The notes beneath the pieces were generated by a model that searched no databases, was not told the origin of the DNA, and was given only the letters and a program-made list of their open reading frames with translations. Shown here piece after piece: positions 11,806-22,900 of a stretch of 64,000 nt of DNA (within the stretch, counting starts at the first letter, position 1; every line of letters starts with the position of its first letter). The translations under genes were made by a program, and so were the position numbers. The DNA lies in NCBI GenBank assembly GCA_027972325.1, contig JAPMOS010000009.1, positions 642,001 through 706,000 on the forward strand, in the 5' to 3' direction. This stretch comes from Paratrimastix pyriformis (Eukaryota; Preaxostyla; Paratrimastigidae).

Positions 11806-13074
11806 ATGGAGGCCATCTATTCCCAGGCCACCAAACTCAGCGCCGAAAATAAGATCACTGTGAAAAATTCATGGAGTCTTAAGCTTCTTGATGTTCTTTC
11901 GGACGTTCTGGCAACTCAACATGATCAAGGAACTACAAGAACTAATTTCCAAGCCGCTGGGTGCACCCTTGACGCGGCCACCAAAATCTATTCGTGCCGA
12001 GTAGATTCCGTCCACACGGACACCTACCGTGTGCTGGGTGGACTCGCCCAGTCCCAGCCCGACCACAAGAGTCTGTTACCCTGCTGGGTGGTTCAGTCTC
12101 TCATCATTGTTGGTTGCGCCACAGAGGGCTCCAAGGACGACGAGGACGGGCCCCAGCAGGCGCGTGCCGAGAAGACCCGCAAGGTCTCCCCACCCCACCA
12201 GCTGGCTCGTCCGGGCCTCGTAGTCCTGGATCCGGGCCATTCTTCACATCTGCTCCGCTCTTGTCGTGTCTGGCTCCCTGGCGGTGGGCGGCCACACCAA
12301 CAGGCGCGGCGGCAGGCCACCCTGGAGCGGCGCCCAGGGGCGCTGAGCTACAAGAAGCTGGAGCGGGACTTCCCGGTGGATCCCATCTTCCGCCGGGCCG
12401 TGGCCCAGTTCGACGAAGGGTCCGTCCGCACGGCCCCCCCACCCAGTGCCTGCCTCCCCGGGGGCCGGAGAGTGCGGTTGTACTGTCTTTCGCGACCCTC
12501 ACGGCGCTGACCTGACCGGACCCGGTGCTGGTGGTGTGCCTCTGCTTCCCCGGGGGGGCCGCAGGGCCGTGCGGTCGCTGCTCAGCACCAGTCTCGGGTG
12601 TGGCCCTGGCTACGGGCTGCTCTTCGACGCGCTCCAGTGCCAACCCGCGCCCACACCCCGGGCCCGCCGACCCACGCCTGAGGCCGCCCCCGCCAGGGCC
12701 AGCAGGCCGCCCCCGACAGCCCGCCGGATGTTGGAGACGAGGCCGCCGCGTCCTCGCCCGTGCCCCCAGAGGCAGAGGAAGAGGGCGCCACAAGCCCGGC
12801 AGCGTGCCCCCATCCGCCCCTGGCCATCCCCGGTCTGCCCCTGCCGCCGCCTCGCTCCGACTGCCGCTGCCCGGGGCGTTTGTGAGGGCTGCCCGACCCC
12901 CACCGGGGATGCCCGATGCGGCGTGACGACGCGGTCCTCTTGGTGTGTGGCCGGGGGGTCAGCCCTGGCGGATCTGCTGTGCCCCTTCCTTGCCCCCGCC
13001 CGCTCGGCTGGCCCCGGTCCCGGCTCCCCCAAGGAGCCTGCCGCCGCTTCTCAGGCGGCAACCGCGCTTCCGCC

Positions 13075-13133
<59 letters not shown>

Positions 13134-16100
13134 CCGCGGGGCGTGAGGGGCCTGCCGGGGCCAGCGGGGACGACGAGGTGGACCTTCTGCCCGAGGATGA
13201 CGACGGCGAGGTGGATCTGCTCCCCGAGGACAACGACGAGGCGGCCCCCGGGGTGGCCCCCCCGCCGGCCCCCGCCCCGGCGCCCCCACCGCCTGCCTAC
13301 GAGGAGGGTGGGGACGATGTGGGCCTATTGGATCTGCTCCTGCCCACCGACGGCGATCCGGAGCCGCTGCCGGCCCTCCCGGGGGACGGTGCCGACTGCC
13401 CCGAGGGCGCCCCTGCGGCGGGGGATGGAGGCGAGTGCCACCGGGTGAAGGTGGCGACGGGACGGCGGTCGATGCTGCTCCGCTCGGCCCTCGCCGAGGA
13501 GGCCGCCGGGCCGCCGTGTGCCCTGGGTCCCGCCCTGCAGGCCATGGCCGCCCAGATGGCCACCCCCGACTCGGTCCGTCGCCCGCCCGGCCCCCAGATC
13601 TCCCCTTGCCCCGCCTGCTGGGCGTTATTCCCCAAGGCGTGGCTTCGGCTGGCCCTCATTTGCTCGCGGCTCTTGGCTGTCTCCGGCGGGCCGCAGGGGC
13701 CCGTGGGCTCGGTGGCCGGCCCGTCTTCGGGACCGACCGAGGGGCCCCCGCAGCCGCCGTCCATGCTGGAGGCGGCCCTGGCCCACCTGGCGGCCAGCCC
13801 CACCGAGTTCGGCTACTTCGACGAGACCCCGCCCGACCCGCTGCTGCTGCTGGGCCCAGCCGGGGCGGGCCAGCGGGCGTCCGTGTCGATGCCCATGTCC
13901 ACGCACCCGCCCTCCTCGTCCTCGTCCTCGGCCCTTGAGGCTCCGGGGACTCCGCTGCGCTCCGGCGGGGCCATCGAGGGGGCCCCACTCCAGCAGGTCC
14001 GCCATGGCCACCTGCTGCCGCTATCACCTTGCCCCGACTGGTTGCCTGCCGTGCCGAATCGTGTGTCCGAGCGGGCGGCCCTCGTCATCATCGCGAGCAT
14101 TGCCGGGCCGGGGGGTTGGGGGGTTGGGGGACGCAGACACCGTGCAGCCCGGCGGGTCTGTGGCTCGAGAGCCCCGGGGGCCGACTGGGCCGCCCCTTCG
14201 ACGCGCCATGCCCGCCCGGCTCACCGGACAGCCCCGCGGGCAGCCCCGGCAGCCCTGACGCCCCTCCGGCGCTCCCGGCGGCCGATCCCTGGGGCGGGGC
14301 GGCCTTGCTGGGCCCGGGGGCCGCCTGGGCTGGGGCCGCCTACTGGAAGCCGCCGCGGGTGGCGCCCCTGCGCCCCGTCGGCTCCAGGAAGGCACCCCCA
14401 CCCCGCCGGCCTGTGGCAGGGGCAGACGGGGCGGCGCCGGCCGAGGACGCCCCGGGGCTGGCCGGGATAGAGGAGGCGGCCGAGGAGGACGAGGGCGGCG
14501 AGGGCGGCGAGGGCAGCAAGCAGCGGCGGGGCGGAGGGGCCCGGCGCCGCGGGGCCGAGCCGCTCAGCTTCAGCCGGAAGGTGGACTGGAAGAAGGCTCT
14601 GGCCCTGGCCCCATCCCCCGCCGCAACCACCCTGTCCGCGCCCACCACCACCACCCACTTGTGGGGCCGCCCCCTCTCCTTGTCCTTGCCTATCCCCGCC
14701 GCTCCGCTGGGCGCTTGCGTGCGTCCATCGACCTCACCGTGTCGCCTCTGGTTGGCGTGGGTCGTGCGCCGTGTCTGTGCGGTGCGGGTGCCATGCTGCG
14801 CGTGGGGCCGCAGGACGGCTGCGGGGTTGAGCCGGCACACGGAGGCCCAGTGCACGCTGCCCCCCGACCTGGGCTACGGGCCGGGCGACCTCACCAGGCT
14901 GATCCTCTTCCCAAGGTCGGCCCCCGCCCCCGCCCCCGCCCCCGCCCCCGCCCCCGCCCCCGCCCCAGCCCCAGCCCCAGCCCCAGCCCCAGCCCCAGCC
15001 CCAGCCCCAGCCCCAGCCCCAGCCCCAGCCCCACAGCACCGGCGGCGGTCCTGCTCACGCTGACATTGGGCCTGCTGACGTGGGGGCGATCTGCCGGTCG
15101 GGTGCAGGTTGTCCTCGCCCGCCCGGCCGGCGCCCGCCCTTCGCGCATCCTCCGCAGGGGCCGCCTGGCCGCCCCAGACCCGGCCGGGTCCGCACGCACC
15201 CCGGACCGGCCCCAGCCCAGCAGGGCCCCAGGCGACGTGACGGGGACCCCTGCGGCCCACAGCCCCAGCCCCAGCCCCAGCCAGCTCGGGGTGGTCACCG
15301 CAGTGAGTCCGTCGGGCGCCCCCGCCGGCTGCCCGGACCCGGACAGTGCCGATGCCGTCCCGATGGGCGCTGAGCCTGCCGATGCCTGGGGGGGTGGCGG
15401 CGATGGCGAGCCGGTCCCGATGGCTGGCGATGGCGATGGGGCCGAGGGGGCCGGGGATGCGGTGCTCCCCGCGGCTGTGGAGGCCGGGGGGCCGGTCGGT
15501 GGAGGGGTACCGGAGGGCCAGGGACGCGACGAGGGCGCGTGGCGCATCCCGCAGTTCGAAGCGCCGCCCCTCTTCGCGGGCAAGGAGCAGCAGCCTGGCG
15601 ACGCGGCCTCCGAAGACGACGAGGGCTGGGGCAGCGCAGACGAGGCCGAGGCCGAGGCCGAGGCTGCGGGGGCCGCCCGGTGGGGTCAGGAGGCCCTCGA
15701 TGCCCTGCGCCTCTCCGACGAGGCCGCACCTGGTCCGCGGGCCACCCCCGGTCCCTGCCCAGAGCTGCCGCCGCCGCCGCCCCCCCCCCCCCCCCCCCCC
15801 CCCCGATCGCTGCTGCTCACCTGCTTCCCGGGGCGCCGTTTCGCTGTGTGGGCTGGCAGGGGCCATGCCCAGCTTTGCCCTGCCGCCCAGCATGCCGCTG
15901 CTCCCCGAACCCGAGTCCGGCCCGGCCGCCCCCGGAGCGGCCCCGTCCCAGGAAGCAGCCGTCGGCAGTCCCGCCCCCCCGGCCGGCCCCGTGGCGGATG
16001 GGGGGGCACTGCCCCTGGTGGCCGCCCCCCGGCTGGTGGAGCCGCCCCGGGTGCGATACGCCCGGGCCCCAAAGCGGGTCAACCTGCACCTCCTCAAGCA

Positions 16101-16455
16101 GGCCCTCTGGTCCCAGGTCCAGGCACAGGCACAGTCCCCGGCATCGGCACCCCCCACGGGGGCCGAGAGCCCCGCCCCACCGCCCGCCCAGCGCCCGCAG
16201 CAGGAGGGCGGGGCCGACTTCCAGGGGCTGCTGGGCGGGCTGGCCCGGGCCCCGGGGGCCCTGCTGCCCCGGTCGCAGCTGGGGGAGAGCTCGGTGCACC
16301 TGGCCTTCCTGTGCCTGCTCCATCTGGCCAACGAGCACGGCCTCGAGCTGCGCGCCCAGGGGCCCGGCAGGCTCTGGGTGGGCCCCGAGGCGCAGGCGCA
16401 GGCGGAGGCCCCCAGGGCCGGCAGGGCCAGGGTGAAGCAGCCCCCCGCGCAGTAG
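11806..16455 (+). CDS. NCAPH: Condensin complex subunit 2 (CAP-H / Barren / Brn1)
   Basis: This is the kleisin subunit that closes the SMC2-SMC4 ring of condensin and recruits the HEAT subunits during mitotic chromosome compaction. The N-terminus (YSQATKLSAENKITVKNSW, then CTLDAATKIYSCRVDSVHTD-TYRVLGGL) is the kleisin block that binds SMC2. It is followed by YKKLERDFPVDPIFRRAVAQ (about 12345-12410). Central blocks are acidic (VDLLPEDDDGEVDLLPEDN, about 13180-13240) and interrupted by a polyglutamine tract. GYFDETPPDPLLL and LLGPGAAWAGAAYWKPPRV match the CAP-H WAGPxHW block. TLPPDLGYGPGDLTRLILFP (about 14855-14910), APKRVNLHLLKQALWSQVQ (about 16065-16120) and HLAFLCLLHLANEHGLELRA (about 16300-16355) form the SMC4-binding winged-helix end. 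The stop follows PPAQ at 16455. It begins close to the conserved block, so it lacks the longer N-terminus of animal CAP-H. Confidence 0.92.
13077..13132 (+). repeat. (CAG)n polyglutamine tract in condensin CAP-H
   Basis: About 18 CAG units in frame with the flanking kleisin coding sequence, giving about 18 consecutive Gln between an Ala/Pro-rich stretch and the acidic VDLLPED block. A replication-slippage-prone locus. Confidence 0.8.
14919..15032 (+). repeat. (CCCCCG)n then (CCCCAG)n tract
   Basis: Hexamers follow a GGTCGGC donor-like site immediately after the LTRLILFP exon of CAP-H, so this is most likely the pyrimidine-rich body of an intron. If translated it would read as alternating Ala-Pro. 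Confidence 0.7.
15780..15804 (+). repeat. 25-nt poly-C tract in CAP-H
   Basis: C run following a GCC repeat, in the intron between the exon ending near 15760 and the exon with the conserved LLKQALWSQVQ block. It is sense-strand C, as in other plus-strand genes here. Confidence 0.8.
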
Positions 16456-16925
16456 GGGCACGCACGCTCCCCCCTGCTGGCTGGGGTCGTGGCCCATCCC
16501 ACAGGCCGACATTCGGAGCGCCGGGATTCCTGCGCCGTGGGGCCAGAGCCCACAGTGGCCCGGGCCAGACGCAAATAGAGTCGAATCCACTGTTCGCGCC
16601 TTTGAGATGGGTCGCGATGGCGGCGGAAAGGGAAAAGGGAAGGAAACCCTGTGCGAGACGGCAATGAGTGAATGCGCAAACGAGAGTTGTCTTGCCGAAG
16701 CCAAGAGCAATGCGGAATAGCTTGCCGCGCAGTTCCGAATTTCCCGAAGCCCGGCACGAACATGTTCGAACTTCGTCCAAATTTTTGACGGAGACACGGA
16801 GGGAGTGCCGACCGCGCCGTTGTTACCCGCCGGAGCTCATTTCCTCGTCTGTGCGGCCTCGTGGGAGGCGAGCCCATTCAAGGAAACAACAACCCAAAAA
16901 ACCTTCCGATTTTGCACGAGGGCGA
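16456..16925. other. Intergenic, condensin 3' end to SF3B3-like start
   Basis: This 470-bp stretch becomes AT-richer towards its right end. It should hold the poly(A) region of CAP-H and the promoter of the next plus-strand gene. I find no convincing gene or RNA; open frames here lack family resemblance. Confidence 0.55.
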
Positions 16926-19900
16926 ATGATCTTTGCTCCTCACCTTGTCAAAACCCTGCTCCCGAGCCAGACTCGTGCTCTGGAGGCATTCGCAGGATGC
17001 CGTTTTCTTTCGGCCAGCTCGCCAGAAGATATCCTTCTTGTGACGGTCAGCACATTATCCCGTTTTGGATCGGTTTTCACATTCGACCGCAGGAAAATTC
17101 CGTGATTGTGTACAGAGAATATGAGAGCGTTCTTGAGCTGCAGCATGAATGGCCCCTCTTCTGGTCTTTGTCCCGATCTTTCAATATTCATACATCTCGA
17201 TCAGTGTTTGCCGCGACGCAGCCCTCCTTCGGCAGCATGGGCCCGAGGGACGCGACGTCCTCGTCCTCACCTCCAGCACGGGGTCGCTCTCTTTCCTCGG
17301 TCCGGCTCTGTTCTCTCCACCCAATCGGGTTCCATACCCCACCTTCGTCTCCACCGATTTGCCTCGGCTTAGGGTATAACCCTCAGGATGGTGCACCGTG
17401 CTCCTTGGGGGGGATGCCCCTCGACACCCCGGGCATCCAGCGGCGACAGCTTGGGTTCCACCTAGCGGCCCACCCCCAGTCCGCCCCCTCCATCCCCCCA
17501 TCTCATCCCTCGCTCACTCACCTGCCCCATTCCTCCGTTCTCCGCCCGTCACCCGCCAGGTCCCTTGGGCTGGGGCTGGCGGCCCTGGTGGACCGGGTGG
17601 CCATCCTGCCCCTCGTCCCTGCACCGGCATCGACCGGCGGCCCTGCCCCGGCCATGCGCCTCGTCCCGGGAACGGTCTGTCACCATCTCAAGTCCTCCTC
17701 CTCGGCCCCTTCCACTATGCCAGCGTGCTGACCTTCCCTCCGCCGGTGTCGTGTGCGGGAATGTGCTGTGGCGGGCAGCTGAGCACGGCCTACCTGCCCG
17801 ACTGCGTCATCCGGGACATCTGCTTCGTGGAGGCACCCGGAGACGAGGGCGGCCCGGGCCCCGCGGTCCCACGGCTGGTGCTGGCCGTGGTCGGGTTCAG
17901 GTCAGCCATCCGCCCCGCCTCGCCCTGCCCATCCAAGGCCCCTGGTGACATCAGGGAGGGGATGGATCTGGGACTTGGCGTGATGGCACCTGTTCATTCG
18001 TGGTCATCCCCGGGACCTGTGGCGGGTGCTGGTGTCTGGCGGGTGGCGATGGCGATATTCTTGGGGGCTGGACGCACGGGCAGCCGGGCGAAGCGGGGAG
18101 CCTTCCTGGCCTACTTCGCCCACACGGCGGGTTCGCTCCACCTGACCTGCATCGCCCGGCTGCAGCTCTCCGATGGCCCCCACCCCTGGTCAGCCTCGCC
18201 ATCCCGCCCCGCCCCACTCGCCCTCCCCTCGCAAGGCGCCTCTGACCCGTCCTCTTGGCCTCTGGGACTCCGGGTGGCGTCTGGTGGGGTCGCTGCTAGG
18301 CTGCCCGTCTCGGTGCATGGGCACCCGCTGCCCTGGATGGCCACCGTCGTCGCGGTCTGGTGGCCCCCGCCCCGCCCCTCACTCGCCCTTCATCCGCCCC
18401 TCATCCGCCCCTCATCCGCCCCTCCTCCGCCCCTCCTCCGCCGACCCGCGCCCCGCGGGGCGACTCGACCCTGCAGCAGTTTTGCTCACCCTGGGAGCAT
18501 GGCTCACGAGTGCCTTTGTGTGGGCCGGTGCTTGTGCAGGATGACCGCCTGACCGTCTACGACCCCCTCCAGACGGGCGCCCTGGGCGGGACCGACCATC
18601 AGGCATCGGTCGACCTGCAGTGGGGCGCCCCGGGAGCCCTCACCGCCGCCACGGCACCCATCGGGGAGACGGGCCGCATCCTGGTGGCCAGCGACGCCGG
18701 CCAGGTGGCCCTTTGCTCCGTCTCCCGTCCGACATCATCCGCCCAACCCCCAAATCAACCCCAGAATCGCCGCCACCGCCCCATTCTCGTCTCGCATCAT
18801 GGAGCGCATCTGCCCCAATCCCCATCCTCCCGCTCACCCTCTTCCTCCTCTTCCTCATCATCCCACTCTTCCTGACCATCGTCTGCCCCTTCCGATGCCC
18901 GCAGCCCCGGCCCCATCGGTGCTGGACCGGACGGCATGCCCCCTGCCCCGTGCCCATCTGGTGGTGCCCGTGCCCTCCAGGACCACCGAGGGTGCCGCGG
19001 GCCCAGGTGGCACGCGTGTGCTGATGGTTGGCGACGGGTGCGACGGGGCCCTGGTCGAGCTGCCCTTCCCCTTCGCCCCACAGGCGGCCCGCGGGGGCCT
19101 CCGGGGGGGCCCGGCCCCCAGCCCAGTCGTGGCCACCCTCCGCTCGCGGGCCCCGCTCCTCGACGCTGCCGTCTGCGGCGCCACCGCCCATCCCACTCTA
19201 TCATCCCCCCAGGCACCAGCCCTTGGCGCCGTGTCCCCTCTGCTCACCTCCTGGTCCTGATCGCCCGTTGGGTAGCTTGTCGAGGGCCCTCGCGGGGCGG
19301 CCCTGCTGTGCTGCTGCGGGGCAGGGGAGCCCTTTGGGACGCTGCGGGTGCTGCGGCCGGGTCGCGAGGTGGACGTCCTGCAGCAGTCCGGACCCGGCTT
19401 CGAGGGGTCCGCCCCGCCACCCTCACTTGCAGCGCCCCGTACCCAGCCCCTGCCTGCACCCGCGCACATCCCATCCCAGCCTCGCCTGCACCATCCCGGC
19501 CTCCGCTGCGCCCCATTGCCCGCCTTTTTGCCATCCCCCGCCTTGCGCCTCCACACTGACCGCGTGGGGGTGTGGATGGGTCGCAGGGTGCGTGAGATGT
19601 GGTCCCTCCGGCTGGGGGCGCCCACCGGGGCCGCTGTCGGGGCCTCCGTCGGGCCGGCCGATGGGGACGGGCAACTGCTGGCGCTCTCCTTCGCCGACTC
19701 GACCCGCCTCTGCGTCGTCCGCTCAGCCGCCCCGACGACATCCTCTGCCAGCCACAGCCACAGCCCCGCCTCATTTTGAATCTGTTGCTGCGTGGCATGG
19801 GCGTGGCCTCACTTTGAATCTGCTGCTGCGTGGCATGGGCGTGGGGCTGCAGCTGGGGGCGGAGGCGATGGAAGACGTCTCGGACGAGAGCGCCCTGGCC

Positions 19901-22900
19901 CAGGAGGTGCCCACCATCCTGGCGGCCGCCTTTGCAGTCCCCGCGCCTGCGTCCGGACCCGGCCTGGGCGGGGCCCCCGGGGGGCGCCACACGATCCTGG
20001 TGCAGGTGTGCCCCGAGGGGGTGCGGCTGGCCCTGCACGGGCCTGAGTCGCCCCTCTGGCAGCGGGGCGGCCGGGTGCCGCCAAGGGTGGCTCTCTTCGG
20101 GGGCCCCCAGCTGGGCCTCCCACGGGTCCGCCCCCCCCCCCCCCCCCCCCCCCCTCCTCCTCCTCCTCCTCCCCACCACCACCACCACCACCACCACCAC
20201 CACCACCACCACCACCAGAGTAACGGCGCGCGGATACCACCGCCATCACCTGCAGCCGCCATCACAGACAACGCCATTCTGTCCGATGGCACGGGGGTGG
20301 GCATGGGGCGTGGGCATGGGATGGGCACGGGGCGCGGGCAGGGGGTGCGTCTGAGTGCGGCCAGCATGAGTGGCGGCGAGCCGAGCGGCCTGCTGGCCGT
20401 TACGGGGGCCCTGGCGGCTCCGGCCGAGGGGGGCGCCGACGGGGTGGCCCCGATGTGCCTCGAGGACGCCGCAGCCCCCATTCTCACCCCCACCCCAGAC
20501 GTTGCCCCGCAGAACCTGGCCATGTTGCTCAGGCTCGGCGCCTGCCCCGATCCGAGCGCTCCCGGGTCCGCAACTGTTGCCCCACCCCTCTTGTATTGGC
20601 AACCGTTGCGCTGCTCCTGCCGCCACTGCAGGCGCCTCGTCGATTGAGAGATCGATGCTGGTCGAAGCGATCCATTGGACTCACCCTCGGGGGCTGGGGT
20701 GGGGCTGCGGGCCTGCGCAGCGAGCTCCAGCCGCGGTGCGAGGTGCTCTGGGCGCAGACCATGCCCGACCCCGTCAGCGCCCTGCACCTGATGCATCCCG
20801 CGGCCATGGCCCACGTCTGCCCCGCCCCCCACCGCCACGCGCATCGATCCTCCGCCAGGCCACTGGCCGCCCCCCCGCCCGCTGCCTGTCTCCGAGCTGA
20901 CACACTCCATCCCTTCGGGTTCCGGGCTGGGTAGGGCTCGTGGGGCGGTCCGGCGCTGCTCTTCCTGGCCACCTACGGCCACGACCGTGGGGCGGCCCTG
21001 CACGCCATGGCCCTCAGGGGCGCCATCGCGCCCGACCTCAGCATCGGCCCGGTGGCGGTGGAGCACGTCGGCACGGCCACCCTCGGTCTGCCCCGCCTGC
21101 CTGCGCCGCTGCAGTTTTGCCGGAGGCCGCTCGGTGGTGGTGTTGCTACATGGGACGCCCCGGTGCTGATGGTTGTGGCGATGTTGCGGTGGGTGGTGGT
21201 GCAGGCGCCCTGGGGCCGGGCATCGGGGGGCCGTTGGTCTTCGGGCCGGCGGATCCGCTGTGCGCTTCGGCAGCCGGGGCGGGCCCTGGGGGCGCGGGGA
21301 CCCTGCGGAATACTGTGCACGCGATCGTCACCCTGGCGCCGCGGCCGGGGGAGGCGCCCCAGGCGCCGCTGCTGTGTCTGGGCACCCGAGACGGCCTGCT
21401 GGTCCGGGGCGCCCTCCGCACGACCCCCGGGGCGCGGGCCCCGCAGCTGAGCGGGCTGCACTGCCGCCAGCTGGGCCTCAGGCAGGTTGCGCTGAAACCC
21501 CTCCCGCCCTCCGGTCTGCATGCACGTGACACCCCCTTGCCCCTGGTCTTCGGCATTCGGAGGCGGGAGGCTGATTTGATGGTTGGCGCGGTCGTTGGGC
21601 TGGCGGACCAGCCGATCCCCGGCCCCCGGCCCTTCTGGCTGTGGCCGAGTGCCCCTGGGTGCTGGAAGGCCTCGAGGCCGCGGCCCTGCCCCGCCTGTAC
21701 CCGCTCTCCCTTGGGGTCCGTCCGCCGCCGCGCCTGCCGGCCACCCCCGCTTACCGCCTATCTTGCGCACCAGGGAGCCCAGGTAGCCTGCGCGGAGGGC
21801 CTTTACAGCCCCCACTACGGACCCTGCCTGGCGCTGATCACGAGCCCGCTGCCCAGCCACCACGGGGCTCTTGACGCCTTCCGACCGCCCAGCCCCGAAC
21901 CGCTGCCCCCCCAGCCCGGGTCCCAGCCCCAGCGGGCCACCAGGCCAAGCCGAGCGGGCAGTTTGCGCGCCTGGCTCAGTCGCCACCTGCGAGGCACCCA
22001 ACAGGACGCTGGGGGCGGCCCGACCAGCGCACCGCTGCTTCACGCGCCGCTCCCTCCCTTGGAATGGCTCTCCTTGGACCAAACTCCGGCCACCGGTGAG
22101 GCCTCCACCGCCGAGACGCAGACCCAGGTCCGCCCATCTGATCTGCATGTATAAGGCCCTGTGGCGAAATGGATTACCGCGTTGGACTTCTAATCCAAAG
22201 ATTGTGGGTTCGATCCCCACCAGGGTCGTATCAATTTTTCCACGGTGTCGTCATGAGTTCAGTCCCTGCCTCCACTCCCTATTTTTTTGTGACCACATTA
22301 TCCACTCGTTTCCCCTCAGCCATCCGCTGGCTGGGTGCCTGCTGCCGGGGCCGGAGCCGGAGTCGGGGCGGAACTCCTGCCCAACCGGCTGGTGGTTGCT
22401 CAGGTACCATCCCTGGCGGCCGCCCGGCCATGCCGCCCCGGGGACGCGGCCTCTTCTGGACGGACCCTGAGCCAGCAGCTGCTCTGCGAAGAGGCCGCCT
22501 ACTATGTGCCCGGGGTCCGCCCCCCGCCAGCTCCCAGCCCCCAATCTCCCACAGGCGGCCTTCACCCCAGCAGGGATCGTGGGCATCGGGTCGTTCACCC
22601 CATCCCCCTCCTCGCAAATGCGGTGGGCCCTCGGGACGCAGACGCCCCGGCGGGTCTGCCTGGTGGATGGGGCAGAGCCCGGCGACGGCCACGATTCCGA
22701 CGGCCGCGAGGACCGGCCCCGGGCGGGTGAGGGCGGAGGGCGCCTGGCGCTGGTCTTCTCGACATGGCCCGCGGCCAGCATCGACTTCGGTCACGCCAAG
22801 TGCGTCCAGGGCGGCGTCCGTCACCAGCCTCCCTTCCTACCCTCCGGCTTGCTCCTGCGTGCTGCGGCCCGCGATGTGAAGGGGGAGGGGGAGGGAGGAT

